The position numbers and the translations under genes are program-made. DNA of 64,000 nt from Cranoglanis bouderius (lineage: Eukaryota; Chordata; Actinopteri; Siluriformes; Cranoglanididae). Within the stretch, counting starts at the first letter, position 1, and every line of letters starts with the position of its first letter. The notes under the pieces were generated by a model that was not told the DNA's origin, searched no databases, and saw only the letters and a list, made by a program, of their open reading frames with translations. This document shows positions 36,237 through 48,781 of this stretch, piece by piece. Location of the stretch: NCBI GenBank assembly GCA_023630585.1, contig CM042551.1, forward strand, positions 20,418,501 through 20,482,500, read 5' to 3'.

Positions 36237-39031
36237 TAAGAATGTACATGCTATTTTAATCTTTTTCACTCTCCTGCAGGGTTATGACTCAAATCACATA
36301 CTTATCTACTATTCTAGACCATTATTGAGCACTAAAACTAACTGATTTTCCTATTAGAGTTAGCGTTTGAATTTTGGAAGAAAAAAACCTTCTCATGTTA
36401 TCTTCAGTCCTACAGGAATCTTTGCTTTGTGCACCAGTCTTCTGTATTGTCTAGATTAGTAAATACTTTTGAGTGTAAGGTCAGAGTTCGATTTGAGTCA
36501 CAGCTCATGACAACAGTCACAACGACAGCAGGAAGTTTTAACAGAGACAGAGCTCATCAGTGTGTTTAACCTCGCAGTGTATGAAATTGCTAAACATTTT
36601 ACAGTTTGACTTGGAAACCTGGGATTATTTGGCTTGACGTGCTATCATGCGAATGTCGCTTTTAAATCTTTTGGATGGACATATGATACGCAGCGGGTAT
36701 GTGAACAATGCCACTCACAGTGCCACAGATTCTGCACATGTCAAAATATAAACCAGACTCCTCTGTTTCACATCGAGTCGTATCACTCCACCTTGGCGTG
36801 GATTATTTTCCTAGAACAACACAACACTTCCCACTAGACTGGTCAGTGCGAGGAATATTCCTTTGGTTTTTAGTCACTTATGTTAAACATACATATGTTA
36901 CTGACATAATAAAATGTTCAAATGATACAGTAGTACTATATTATAAATCTGGAATAAAAGTTTGAAGGATGCTCAAGGATGGGGTCTCAGAAAATTCATA
37001 ATGGGTTGTTTGCCAAAAAAAGTTTGGGAACCCATGTGTTGGATTCACTGTTCATTAACTGAAGTGGTTCGGTGTTAATCTTTATATTATACATTCAATC
37101 AAAAGGACAAGGAAAATCACATTTATCAAATTATGATAAATAATAAATTGTGATAGGCTCATGAAATGAAATCCAAGTATGAAATGAAATCAGATTTGAG
37201 AGCAGCACAAACAAATTAGCCATGAGTTATTATCCAGTGCTGGAGTCCCTTCTGTCATCAAAGGACCATTCAGTTGGTTTTGTTGTCTCCAGTCGGAGTG
37301 CAGCAGAGTGTGACCTTATTTGATTAAACCTCTAGCTCATTCGCCCATTCCCAAGAGTCAGCCCCTCCATGCAAGGAACTGGAAGTGTGGATGATGAATT
37401 CACCCCCAGTGCAGTCAGGTGAGACGGTGTGATGAAAACTGTGAGGTGGGACAGTTGGGAAGTGCCGTGTGGCGGATTCAGTTCCATGAGGGAAAGCAGT
37501 GTTCACATATATTGGGGCAATGGGGAGAGCATGAGTAAATGGCATGATCTGCCCCCAGTGAATGGAAAAGTGCTTTACCGTGTCCACAGTGCTTTGCTGA
37601 CTACGACAAGTAGATGAATTGGAGAGAACAATGAAAGTGCATCAGCGAATGTGCCTCATTCTATAACAGAAAGACCTTGAGATCTTGAGACCTTGTCTGC
37701 TGTGTTATTAGTATCTTGTTTGCTCACAAGAATGCAGGTTGGGGTTCAGCAATTTTAATTAGGGGTTCAAGTATAACATACTTCTTATGATTCTGTTCTT
37801 GCAGATTGTGCAGATTAAATCATAGGTCATACAGTTTGTACATGGTGGTGGACTGGTTGTACTTCCTCCCACTACTAAGGCCAGTGAAATTTCCTCCAAA
37901 ACATCGGGCACACTGTGTAGCATCTGGATGTTACGAATCACCGATACCTTGAATCAAGAGGACAGGGAATCATTTCTCATGTGACTGATATGATTGATAT
38001 GTGCATTTTCATTTTGTGAGGGATTTTACACAGTTAAGGCAGGGTTATAGCTGAAGAATGGCTGAGTTTAAAGTAAAGCATACTGTTTAACGTTCTTTAC
38101 CTTATCTTTAGCTTGACCTAGGTGTTTAGCAGTAGCGGCTCATCCATAGCAACAGAGCCCTGCTGTTTATATCAACTGATCAACAAATGGTAATCTTCAT
38201 AAAGTCCTCATTCACAACTCCATACATTTTAAACTCAGTTTAAATATTAATTACCTCTTTTGAGTGACCAGTGATTTTTTTAAAAAAAGTAATGTGACAG
38301 ATATAAGCTGATGTTTCACCGATTTGTTCACCTTTCTAGATGCCACTTAGCTTCCATACAGTTATTATTGCACCTAGTGTTCAAAAATAGGAACTGCATC
38401 AAGTGCCTTTGCCCATTGGGGCAGGATTCACCCTAACCCTTTGCTCGATGGAGGAGCAGCGGATATGAGAGTTAATGGCAGGGTTGTCAGATTGGGCTAG
38501 TTTCAAAATAACATCTTGTTTTATAGCAAACCCTCAGAATTAAATTGAATAAATGTCCACAAAAGGCAAAATCTAATTGCAGACAGAGTGTCTATGATGT
38601 ACAGAACATTTAATTTGTAAGAAAGATAGGGAAAGAGGTATTATGTAGTGGATAATATCAGAAATCATTGTGTGAATTACTTATTTCCCCATGCAAAGCC
38701 TGGGAAAAAGTAGAAAAATGTCTCACTTTTCCAGTGCCCGAATGTTTTAGGCTAGTTTCAGGTCTTTTGTGTGTTGTTTGAGATGTAGCTTGGCTGGGAA
38801 TTTTGCTGAAACCTGTCAACCCTAGTTAATGATATTACCTCCAACACAACTACTACTGTAGATTGTATATTGAGTCACTGTAAGCTGTTGACTCTCAATT
38901 GCCTATTACGGGTTTACTCTAAAAAATTCACTAGATATAACAAATTACATATGATAACATCTAAACGTAATTAGGTTTGACTGTGTTGTTATTACTGTCA
39001 TCTTTCTCCCCCAGCATCTACATTTTAGCTA

Positions 39032-39065
<34 letters not shown>

Positions 39066-40214
39066 CAAATGAAGATACAGAAGAACACTTTTTCGTGTGT
39101 CTGTGTGTTTATGGATATGTAACAAATATGATTGAGAGACATTAGAAAATCAAACATCATTAAAAGAAATCTGCTATGCTAAACAGATCAATTAAATGTT
39201 GGCAGGAGTGGGGTAAGACTTCACACAGAACCACTCGATCATGTCAGAAAGATTCATCATACTCAACCAGGGCCTATAAAATCTGTATGTTGGAGATATA
39301 AATGTTTCCCACTCCTGAGACACCATTTTCTCAACTGCAATTGATGTTCAAGTCTATCCTCACAGTTCTGCTGTGTGATGCCAAACTAATTTATTAAACT
39401 GCACAGGAGGAAATTCTAAATAAATAGTGTACCGTAATGGATAAAAACCCGATATAACAGCCAGTAACATATTCTGCTGATACTGCAGCATCCAGCCATC
39501 TGTCCTATTCTCGCAAGCTAGACTGCCACTTTCTCATAATAATCCAGAACACTGACGTTTTGGGCTCCTGCCAGAGCTTCAGGGAATTATGAAACACTGA
39601 ATTTTTAGGACTGAAGGAAACCCAGCATGGCCACAGCACTTCAGAGCAGTTAATATCTGCCTGTGTCAAACTGTGTCCAGCCCCAAGTATACTAGAGCAT
39701 GTGGCTGGACTCTGATTTGCTACGGTTGTGATCTGTAGTAGGTTTTCTCCCATGGGCTGGGTAACCCACAGCACTTCCGGATGAGGTCTACCTTGCCGTT
39801 GTTGCCGGGGGGGGGGGGGGAATTTCTCTTTGAGCCTCACTGTATGTAAGAAAAGGTAAGAAAAGAGTTGCAGCTGAAATCTTACTGACACCCCTATGAA
39901 GAACCACTGAGAGATTGGTCCAGAACACACACAAACATTAGGTTTTCTGTCTGGTAGCAAGCAGAAAGCACAATTTCTTGAACCAACATACAGCTCAGAC
40001 ATACACACCTGCTAGAAATATAATATCTGACATCTTAAAGACAGTCATGCTTCTAAAACATTGTGCTTTGCACATGTTTGTGTTTTCCCCACTGTAATAT
40101 ACAGTATGTGACTTAGCTCATGAACAACATATAATAAATATGCATGCACAGGGAAATTCATTAAAAGTAAGAATTTATGGAATTATGGAATCTCTTTATT
40201 TCTTTGTTAAGAAT
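36237..40214. other. Intron sequence, no gene
   Basis: About 4 kb without an identified repeat family apart from a poly-T run at about 39035-39062 and a G run at 39807-39819. The frames at 37324-37587 and 39505-40008 (minus) have no known homology and no coding support beyond being open. Confidence 0.6.
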
Positions 40215-40385
40215 CTATATTTCAGTTCAATTCAATTCAATTCAGTTTTATTTGTATAGCGCTTTTAACAATAGACAGTGTCCCAAAGCAGCTTTATAGA
40301 AATATAAATTCAGGATATAGATTTTAAATGTATGAATTTATCCCTAATCTGCAAGCCAGAGGTGAGGGTGGAAAGGAAAAACTCC
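40215..40385. repeat. Retroposon tail (reverse of the 29320 family)
   Basis: Begins with (TTCAA)n, then TTTTATTTGTATAGCGCTTT and AACAATAGACAGTGTCCCAA, and ends with AAGGAAAAACTCCCTGAG. The TTCAA repeat is the tail of the element. Confidence 0.8.
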
Positions 40386-40389
40386 CTGA

Positions 40390-40999
40390 GATATTTCTGC
40401 TCTCAAAGTCTTCAAACAGTGGATTGTGATACCTTCACCCCTGTCCTGTGGAGGTTGTTGGTGATATCACTGACTGTTGTTTTGGGGGTTTTCTTCACAG
40501 CTCTCACAATGTTTCTATCATCAACTGCTGTTGTTTTCCTTGGCTGACCTGTTCCATGTCTGGTTGCTCAGTACACCAGTGGTTTCTTTCTTATCCAGGA
40601 CATTCCAAATTGTTGTATTGGCTATGCCCAGTGTTTGCACATCTGATTGATTTTCCCTATTTTTTCTCAGTTTCAAAATGGCTTGCTTTTCTCCCGTAGA
40701 CAGCTCACTGGTCTTTATGTTGGTTTATCCTTTTTAACAACAAATGCAGTCTTCACAGGTGAAATCTAGGACTCAAACCAAGAGTAGCTGTTCAGAGCTA
40801 TTTATTGTAAAAACAATCTGTCAATCTAACAGGACACACCTGGGCAAGAAGTTTTCAACACATCTAGATGTAAATATCCGGAAATTAAAGCTGAATTTCT
40901 GATCTATTGTCTCATATTGATCTCAAACCCAAATGTCTTCAGTGTATAGCAATAACAAAAGAATTGGCCTTGCTGTTCCAATACTTTCAGAAGGGACTG
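40390..40999 (-). mobile_element. Tc1 fragment (CAGTCCCTTCTGAAAGTATT family), 5' part only
   Basis: The right edge reads AATACTTTCAGAAGGGACTG followed by TA (41000-41001), which is the transposon terminus in reverse. Minus-strand relics of an N-terminal transposase frame include STGEKQAILKLR-like and NTGHSQYNNLECP pieces with stops. The catalytic half and the second terminus are missing. It abuts the retroposon tail at about 40385. Confidence 0.75.
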
Positions 41000-41001
41000 T
41001 A

Positions 41002-43769
41002 TATGGCAAGGGTCTTACTCTCTTTACGATGATGTGTTTATTGTTATTAGTCTTTCAGTCTTTATATTAATACTGTCTTGCTTTTTATACAAGCATTATA
41101 TGGAAACAGCACATTTGTTAATTCAACAAGGCTTTCACATAACTGCTCTGCACAGCCAGTGCCACTCCTTTTACTATTGCACAAAGATGACAGGTGTGGA
41201 TTCTGTGTGACGTTACTTTAACCACGCCTGAGCTGGCAGCTATGTGCCTCATTCATAATAAAATCATCAGATGGTATTAGCTGTAAATAAACATGTTTAT
41301 TTTTATTGGTAGAGAGAAAGCTGGGAATGGAAATATGGTGGTTGATTTTTTTTTATTAGCAAAGGAAGGCTTGACTATAAAAGTTTTAGGAACCACTGCT
41401 TTTTGTTGTGTGATAGGTCTTGTAGAGCCATGCATTTTATTTCATGCTTTAATGTGAGGAGCGAGCAGTAGAGAGAGGGCACTAATCTCTTGGCTTGCTG
41501 TAAGACAGTGTGGCTATCTGAATGAATCAATTCATAAAGACAATTAAATGACCTCTACAATCCAACCCCTGTCCTTGTCATTGCAGCAAACAGCAAACAC
41601 CAAGGGCTCCTCACCATGGCACAGCTAATCAGATTTACAATGCGTTTACCAGCAAGCCACATAAGATCTGTCTGAACTGAAGCTCTGGAATTAATCTTTG
41701 TTCACTGGCGGTGGGGCTCTGAACTGGAAATTGTACACATTTCAAATAGCTCTGCTAATTAAACAAAGCATTAAAACAGGCTGTTTGCGACAGGAGGCCG
41801 TGTGAGAGCCATTGACTACTATGTTTCTGTCTCTAAGGGTTTTTCCTGTGTTTTTGCCCGGCTGGTGAGTTATCTTAAACGTGCTGCTGTGGGATTTGAT
41901 GGATAGCGAAGGACAGAATGAAACACTGTGTACAATGGTGGTGCCATTAACTGGGTGTGCCCAAGGGGGCCATCGAGAAGCAATAAGCGAATATCTAATG
42001 GTGGCCAGCTTATTCAGACACTGGTGAAATGAAGGAGGTAAGGATTATTCACAAATGATGGAAAGGGAGGAGTGATAGTCTATGAGGATTTCAACAACTA
42101 TGGAGGAAAAAAAAAAGAAAAGATAGACTTAAAGATGTGTTATTAACTCAGTGGTAAATACAGGAGACAGCACCAGAGTGAGAGTATAAGCCACAATCTG
42201 ACTCGGACCCATCGAGAAGAAAAGCAGAAAAAACAAAAGACAAAAGAAGAGCAGAGGAATAGGAAGCTGGAGAAAGGGGAAATCAGACAAAATTGCATGA
42301 GAAGGAGGAGAGAAATGCAGTGAGGGATTACGACAGAGATTGAAGTCGGTAATTATGGAGAACAAAGACTCCTATAGGGTGTGTAATTAGAAAACAAGGA
42401 GCTGAAAAGAGGCAGCAAGACGTTCAATGAGGAACAAACAGCCTCAGATCCAGACTGCATGTACACAAGTGACATCCTGATGAATGAGCATTGAGGGAGT
42501 TGTAGATACACTACCAATAATAAGACTGGAAGAAGACAGCATAAGAGCCAGCACAATCTGCCCTAATGCGTGAGAAGGTGCACATTTCTGAGACTAGAGA
42601 TAATGGAAACAACCTATAGAGAATTATAAACCTTTCACCAACCTTTGGCCAAGGCTATATAAGTGGAAAAAAGTTAAAAAAGGTTTCTAAGGAGGCTTTA
42701 AAATTCAAGGTTGAATCCTGAGCAAGAGCAAAGAATCTGTGTGAAAGGGGCATTCATCAAGGCAATTATCCTGCTGACATGAACATTAGGTTATAGTTAA
42801 TGGGCTATGTTCTTTTTTGTTTTTTTCACTTTGAACAATATGTGAATCACAGAGTGTGAGTTAATGAATCACAGGTGTGTCCAATTGCTTAAACAAATCT
42901 GATAACAAGCTAACAAGCTGCTGAACATTTAGATAAGTGGGTTTTTATCCATTCGTCTTTGTGTGAATTTTAAAATTGTGCCTAAGAAATCCTGAATAAT
43001 ATTTTGTATTGGGCTGAAGTGAAGTCATATTGATACAGATACAATAAGCTGTGACATACAAATGATATTTGCTAGGTGTTCCAGTTTCTCAGTGACTGGA
43101 GCGTGTTTGGCTAGTGCTCTTTTGATTATCTAATCTTTGCTGCATCCTCTTCAAAATATTTGCATAACAGTAGTTGATGGAAATGCATAATGGTTTGTAT
43201 TTTCTTTTGGATGATGGACTTTTTTCTTGAGAATCAGGGACAGTTACATTTAAAAATGCCACACTGATAACAGCAATATACGTTAGATGAAAGATTCAAA
43301 CTTATATTCTGTGACATATCACCTCTGGGCTCTGTGACACATCAAAGATATGAATCGCCTTCACACTAAACAGCTAATAAAATGTGTTTGCCTCGACGTG
43401 TCACGACAACACTCTGTACATCAGGGAATTAAGATTTCATTTTGTCTTTTTGGGGAAATGTATCTATTTTACACGTCCACAAAATCAGTAACCATAGCAA
43501 CAGAACTGCAGGCTGAACGGTTCCTCTGTTTAATGTCGGTCATTCTTTTTTTTTTTTTTTTTTATACCGGTAAGTTCCCAGATTGCACTGGGGCACAGGT
43601 CATGCATAATTATCTCCCCTCACATCTACACATGCGCTGCATACAGACATACACAAATGTACTGGCTGCATAATGTGTTTAATAAGTGTCTAGTCTAGTC
43701 AAAGAATTCACTATGATGTTCACAAGTCCAGGATGTACACAGGTCTGCATTTCTTATGAACAGCACCTG

Positions 43770-43770
<1 letters not shown>
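41002..43770. other. Intron sequence, no gene; high-complexity stretch 41470-41990
   Basis: No repeat family was recognised. The stretch 41470-41990 is complex and contains several TAAT-type motifs. The frames at 42129-42556 (minus) are low-complexity Phe/Leu/Ser-rich. Confidence 0.45.

Positions 43771-43772
<2 letters not shown>

Positions 43773-43830
<58 letters not shown>
43773..43830. repeat. (AT)n microsatellite flanking Tc1 element F
   Basis: About 29 AT dinucleotides ending exactly at the left terminus of the next Tc1 element. Confidence 0.97.
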
Positions 43831-43833
<3 letters not shown>

Positions 43834-45332
43834 GTGCATCTCAATAAATTAGAATGTCGTGGAAAAGTTCATTTATTTCAGTAATTCAACTCAAATTGTG
43901 AAACTCGTGTATTAAATAAATTCAATGCACACAGACTGAAGTAGTTTAAGTCTTTGGTTCTTTTAATTGTGATGATTTTGGTTCACATTTAACAAAAACC
44001 CACCAATTCACTATCTCAATAAATTAGGATATGGTGACATGCCAATCAGCTAATCAACTCAAAACACCTGCAAAGGTTTCCTGAGCCTTCAAAATGGTCT
44101 CTCAGTTTGGTTCACTAGGTAAGCCACAAACATTCATTGCCAAAGAAGCTGGCTGTTCACAAAGTGCTGTATCCAAGCATGTTAACAGAAAGTTGAGTGG
44201 AAGAAAAAAGTGTGGAAGAAAAAGATGCACAACCAACCGAGAGAACCGCAGCCTTATGAGGATTGTCAAGCAAAATCGATTCAAGAATTTTAGTGAACTT
44301 CACAAGGAATGGACTGAGGCTGGAGTCAAGGCATCAAGAGCCACCACACACAAACGTGTCTGGAATTTGGCTACAGTTGTCGTATACCTCTTGTTAAGCC
44401 ACTCCTGAACCACAGACAACGTCAGAGGCATCTTACCTGGGCTAAGGAGAAGAAGAACTGGACTGTTGCCCAGTGATCCAAAGTCCTCTTTTCAAATGTG
44501 AGCAAGTTTTGTATTTCATTTGGAAACCAAGGTCCTAGAGTCTGGAGGAAGGGTGGAGAAGCTCATAGCCCAAGCTGCTTGAAGTCCAGTGTTAAGTTTC
44601 CACAGTCTGTGATGATTTGTGGTACAATGTCATCTGTTGGTGTTGGTCCATTGTGTTTTTTGAAAACCAAAGTCACTGCATCCATTTACCAAGAAATTTT
44701 GGAGCACTTTATGCTTCCTTCTGCTGACCAGCATTTTGAAGATGCTGATTTCACTTTCCAGCAGGATTTGGCACCTGCCCACACTGCCAAAAGCACCAAA
44801 AGTTGGTTAAATGACCATGGTGTTGGTGTGCTTGACTGGCCAGCAAACTCACCAGACCTGAACCCCATAGAGAATCTATGGGGTATTGTCAAGAGGAAAA
44901 TGAGAAACAAGAGACCAAAAAATGCAGATGAGCTGAAGGCCACTGTCAAAGAAACCTGGGCTTCCATACCACCGTGCCACAAACTGATCACCTCCATGCC
45001 ACGCCGAATTGAGGCAGTAATTAAAGCAAAAGGAGCCCCTACCAAGTATTGAGTACATGTACAGTAAATGAACATACTTTCCAGAAGGCCAACAATTCAC
45101 TAAAAATGTTTTTTTTATTGGTCTTATGAAGTATTCTAATTTGTTGAGATAGTGAATTGGTGGGTTTTTGTTAAATGTGAGCCAAAATCATCACAATTAA
45201 AAGAACCAAAGACTTAAACTACTTCAGTCTGTGTGCATTGAATTTATTTAATACACGAGTTTCACAATTTGAGTTGAATTACTGAAATAAATGAACTTTT
45301 CCACGACATTCTAATTTATTGAGATGCACCTG
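43831..45332 (+). mobile_element. Tc1 element F (CAGGTGCATCTCAATAAATT family), full length
   Basis: Flanked by TA at 43829-43830 and 45333-45334. It starts CAGGTGCATCTCAATAAATT and ends AATTTATTGAGATGCACCTG. The inverted repeats are about 210 bp and contain a second internal copy of CTCAATAAATTAG (near 44014 and, mirrored, near 45140), the IR/DR arrangement. At 1502 bp the termini and arms are very well preserved. Confidence 0.96.
44094..45052 (+). pseudogene. Inactive transposase of element F
   Basis: The ATG at 44094 (MVSQFGSLGKPQTFIAKEAG) encodes the DNA-binding part to a frameshift near 44370 and a stop at 44408. The catalytic half is open at 44498-45052. Ahead of it, the Trp codon in the AQWSKVLFSDESKF-type motif has become TGA, and the first catalytic Asp reads Asn (FSNVSKF). 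The second Asp (FQQDLAPAHTAK), the Glu (NPIENLWG) and the natural end (KAKGAPTKY) are intact. The remaining sequence looks young compared with the other copies. Confidence 0.92.
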
Positions 45333-45374
45333 TATGTGTGTATATATATACATATATATATATGTATATGTGTA
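45333..45374. repeat. Degenerate (AT/GT)n spacer between Tc1 elements F and G
   Basis: 42 bp of TATATATA with GT interruptions separate the two elements. Each element is bordered by its own TA. Confidence 0.9.
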
Positions 45375-46974
45375 CAATATCTCACAAAAGTGAGTACACC
45401 CCTCACATTTTTGTAAATATTTTATTATATCTTTTCATGGGACAACACTGAAGAAATGACACTTTGCTACAATGTAAAGTAGTGAGTGTACAGCTTGTAT
45501 AACAGTGTAAATTTGCTGTCCCCTCAAAATAACTCAACACACAGCCATTAATGTCTAAACCGCTGGCAACAAAAGTGAGTACACCCCTAAGTGAAAATGT
45601 CCAAATTGGGCCCAATTAGCCATTTTCCCTCCCCGGTGTCATGTGACTTGTTAGTGTTACAAGGTCTCAGGTGTGAATGGGGAGCAGGTGTGTTAAGTTT
45701 GGTGTTATCGCTCTCACATTCTCTCATACTGGTCACTGGAAGTTCAACATGGCACCTCATGGCAAAGAACTCTCTGAGGATCTGAAAAAAAGAATTGTTG
45801 CTCTACATAAAGATGGCCTAGGCTATAAGAAGATTGCCAACACCCTGAAACTGAGCTGCAGCACGGTGGCCAAGACCATACAGCGGTTTAACAGGACAGG
45901 TTCCACTCAGAACAGGCCTCGCCATGGTCGACCAAAGAAGTTGAGTGCACGTGCTCAGCATCATATCCAGAGGTTGGCTTTGCAGAATAGACGTATGAGT
46001 GCTGCCAGCATTGATGCAGAGGTTGAAGGGGTGGGGGGTCAGCCTGTCAGTGCTCAGACCATACCCCGCACACTGCATCAAATTGGTCTGCATGGCTGTT
46101 GTCCCAGAAAGAAGCCTCTTCTAAAGATGATGCACAAGAAAGCCCGCAAACAGTTTGCTGAAGACAAGCAGACTAAGGACATGGATTACTGGAACCATGT
46201 CCTGTGGTCTGATGATACCAAGATAAACTTATTTGGTTCAGATGGTGTCAAGCGTGTGTGGCGGCAACCAGGTGAGGAGTACAAAGACAAGTGTGTCTTG
46301 CCTACAGTCAAGCATGGTGGTGGGAGTGTAATGGTCCCAGTGCCGGCACTGGGAAGTGTACTGTGACATGTACTGTGACATACTGAAGCAGCGCATGATC
46401 CCCTCCCTTCAGAAATTGGGCCGCAGGGCAGTATTCCAACATGATAACGACCCCAAACATACTTCCAAGATGACCACTGCCTTGCTAAAGAAGCTGAGGG
46501 TAAAGGTGATGGTCTGGCCAAGCATGTCTCCAGACCTAAACCCTATTGAGCATTTGTGGGGCATCCTCAAACGGAAGGTGGAGGAGCGCAAGGTCTCTAA
46601 CATCCACCAGTTCTGTGATGTCGTCATGGAGGAGTGAAAGAGGACTCCAGTGGCAACCTGTGAAGCTCTGGTGAACTCCATGCCCAACAGGGTTAAGGCA
46701 GTGCTGGAAAATAATGGTGGCCGCACAAAATATTGACACTTTGGGCCCAATTTGGACATTTTCACTTAGAGGTGTACTCACTTTTGTTGCCAGTGGTTTA
46801 GACATTAATGGCTGTGTGTTGAGTTATTTTGAGGGGACAGCAAATTTACACTTATACAAGCTGTACACTCACTACTTTACATTGTAGCAAAGTGTCATTT
46901 CTTCAGTGTTGTCCCATGAAAAGATATAATAAAATATTTACAAAAATGTGAGGGGTGTACTCACTTTTGTGAGA

Positions 46975-46979
<5 letters not shown>
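45375..46979 (+). mobile_element. Tc1 element G (TATCTCACAAAAGTGAGTAC family), full length
   Basis: Flanked by TA at 45373-45374 and 46980-46981. It starts CAATATCTCACAAAAGTGAG and ends CTCACTTTTGTGAGATACTA. The arms extend about 230 bp, and the core CAAAAGTGAGTACACCCC recurs within each arm (near 45570 and, mirrored, near 46780), so this is an IR/DR element. It is 1605 bp long. Confidence 0.95.
45749..46736 (+). pseudogene. Near-intact transposase of element G
   Basis: From the ATG at 45749 (MAPHGKELSEDLKKRIVALH) the frame is open for 205 codons. It covers both HTH motifs (KKIANTLKLSCSTVAKTIQR), the GRPKKLSARA nuclear-localisation-like segment and the first catalytic Asp (LWSDDTKINL), ending just after HGGGSVMV. 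There a small deletion near 46335 shifts the frame. The rest (46356-46637) keeps the second Asp (HDNDPKHTSK) and the Glu (NPIEHLWG). A Trp-to-stop change (TGA at 46635) follows, with the normal C-terminus (NNGGRTKY) to 46736. All three catalytic residues survive, making this the least damaged transposase in the window. Confidence 0.93.

Positions 46980-47049
<70 letters not shown>
46980..47049. repeat. (AT)n microsatellite between Tc1 elements G and H
   Basis: About 35 AT dinucleotides, bounded on both sides by transposon termini. Confidence 0.97.
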
Positions 47050-47052
<3 letters not shown>

Positions 47053-47140
47053 CCATCAGCCATAACATTAAAACCACTCACAGGTGAAGTGAATAACATT
47101 GATTATCTCGTTACAGTGGCACCAGTCATGGGGTGGGATA

Positions 47141-48722
47141 CAGTGAGGGAAAAAAGTATTTGATCCCCTGCTGATTTTGTACGTTTGCCCACTGACAAAG
47201 AAATGATCAGTCTATAATTTTAATGGTAGGTGTATTTTAACAGTGAGAGACAGAATAACAACAAAAAAATTCAGAAAAACACATTTCAAAAAAGTTATAA
47301 ATTGATTTGCATTTTAATGAGTGAAATAAGTATTTGATCCCCTATCAATCAGCAAGATTTCTGGCTCCCAGGGGTCTTTTACACAGGTAATGAGCTGAGA
47401 TTAGGAGCGGTCTTTTAAAGGGAGTGCTCCTAATCTCAGCTTGTTACCTGAATAAAAGACACCTGTCCACAGAAGCAATCAATCAATCAGATTCCAAACT
47501 CTCCACTATGGCCGAGACCAAAGAGCTGTCCAAGGATGTCAGGGACAAGATTGTACACCTACACAAGGCTGGAATGGGCTACAAGACCATCGCCAAGCAG
47601 CTTGGTGAGAAGGTGACAGCAGTTGGTGCGATTATTCGCAAATGGAAGAAACACAAAATAACTGTCAGTCTCCCTCGGTCTGGGGCTGCATGCAAGATCT
47701 CACCTCGTGGAGTTTCAATGATCATGAGAACGGTGAGGAATCAGCCCAGAACTACACGGGAGGATCTTGTTAATGATCTCAAGGCAGCTGGGACCATAGT
47801 CACCAAGAAAACAATTGGTAACACACTACGCCGTGAAGGACTGAAATCCTGCAGTGCCCGCAAGGTCCCCCTGCTCACGAAAGCACATGTACAGACCCGT
47901 CTGAAGTTTGCCTGAATGATTCAGAGGAGAACTGGGTGAAAGTGTTGTGGTCAGATGAGACCAAAATCGAGCTCTTTGGCATCAACTTGCCGTGTTTGGA
48001 GGAGGAGGAATGCTGCCTATGACCCCAAGAACACCATCCCCACTGTCAAACATGGAGGTGGGAACATTATGCTTTGGGGGTGTTTTTCTGCTAAGGGGAC
48101 AGGACAACTGCACCGCATCAAAGGGACGATGGACGGGGCCATTTACCGTCAAATCTTGGGTGAAAACCTCCTTCCCTCAGCCAGGGCATTGAAAATGGGT
48201 CGTGGATGGGTATTCCAGCATGACAATGACCCAAAACACACAGCCAAGGCAATAAAGGAGTGGCTCAAGAAGAAGTACATTAAGGTCCTGGAGTAGCCTA
48301 GCCAGTCTCCAGACCTTAAACCCATAGAAAATCTGTGGAGGGAGCTAAAGGTTCGAGTTGCCAAACGTCAGCCTCGAAACCTTAATGACTTGGAGAGGAA
48401 CTGCAAAGAGGAGTGGGACAAAATCCCTCCTGAGATGTGTGCAAACCTGGTGGCCAACTACAAGAAACATCCGACCTCTGTGATTGCCAACAAGGGTTTT
48501 GCCCCCAAGTACTAAGTCGAAGGGGTCAAATACTTATTTCACTCATTAAAAGGCAAATCAATTTATAACTTTTTTGAAATGCGTTTTTCTGGATTTTTTT
48601 GTTGTTATTCTGTCTCTCACTGTTAAAATACACCTACCATTAAAATTATAGACTGATCATTTCTTTGTCAGTGGGCAAACATACAAAATCAGCAGGGGAT
48701 CAAATACTTTTTTCTCCCACTG
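47141..48722 (+). mobile_element. Tc1 element I (AAAAAAGTATTTGATCCCCT family), nested in H, full length
   Basis: Flanked by TA at 47139-47140 and 48723-48724, and inserted in element H. It starts CAGTGAGGGAAAAAAGTATT and ends CAAATACTTTTTTCTCCCACTG. The inverted arms are about 210 bp, with TATTTGATCCCC repeated at the inner end (about 47331, and mirrored near 48522), an IR/DR layout. It is 1582 bp. Confidence 0.96.
47508..48515 (+). pseudogene. Broken transposase of element I
   Basis: From the ATG at 47508 (MAETKELSKDVRDKIVHLHK) the frame is open through both HTH motifs (YKTIAKQLGEKVTAVGAIIR) to 47915. There the frame is lost after QTRLKFA. A second small deletion hits the segment after LFGIN near 47985. 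The 47955-48296 frame keeps TVKHGGGNIMLWGCFSAKGT and HDNDPKHTAK, ending at a Trp-to-stop (TAG) within VLEWPSQSP. The first Asp (WSDETKIEL) and the Glu (PIENLWRE) are present in the DNA. The natural stop is at 48513-48515. Confidence 0.92.
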
Positions 48723-48781
48723 TATATTAGGCAGCAAGTGAACATTCAATTCTCGAAGGTGATGTGTTGGAAGCAGGAAAA

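Noticed and set aside
37324..37587. Candidate alternative pde4a first exon (87-codon minus frame)
   Set aside because: Does not resemble known PDE4A10 or PDE4A11 N-termini, and I could not see a donor in the phase needed to join FEGEN.
39505..40008. 167-codon minus-strand open frame
   Set aside because: No recognisable motif, no suitable splice signals in PDE4A phase, crosses a G homopolymer; most likely chance.
45677..45748. Upstream in-frame extension of the element G transposase
   Set aside because: The first 24 codons lack family similarity; MAPHGKELSE at 45749 is the natural family start.
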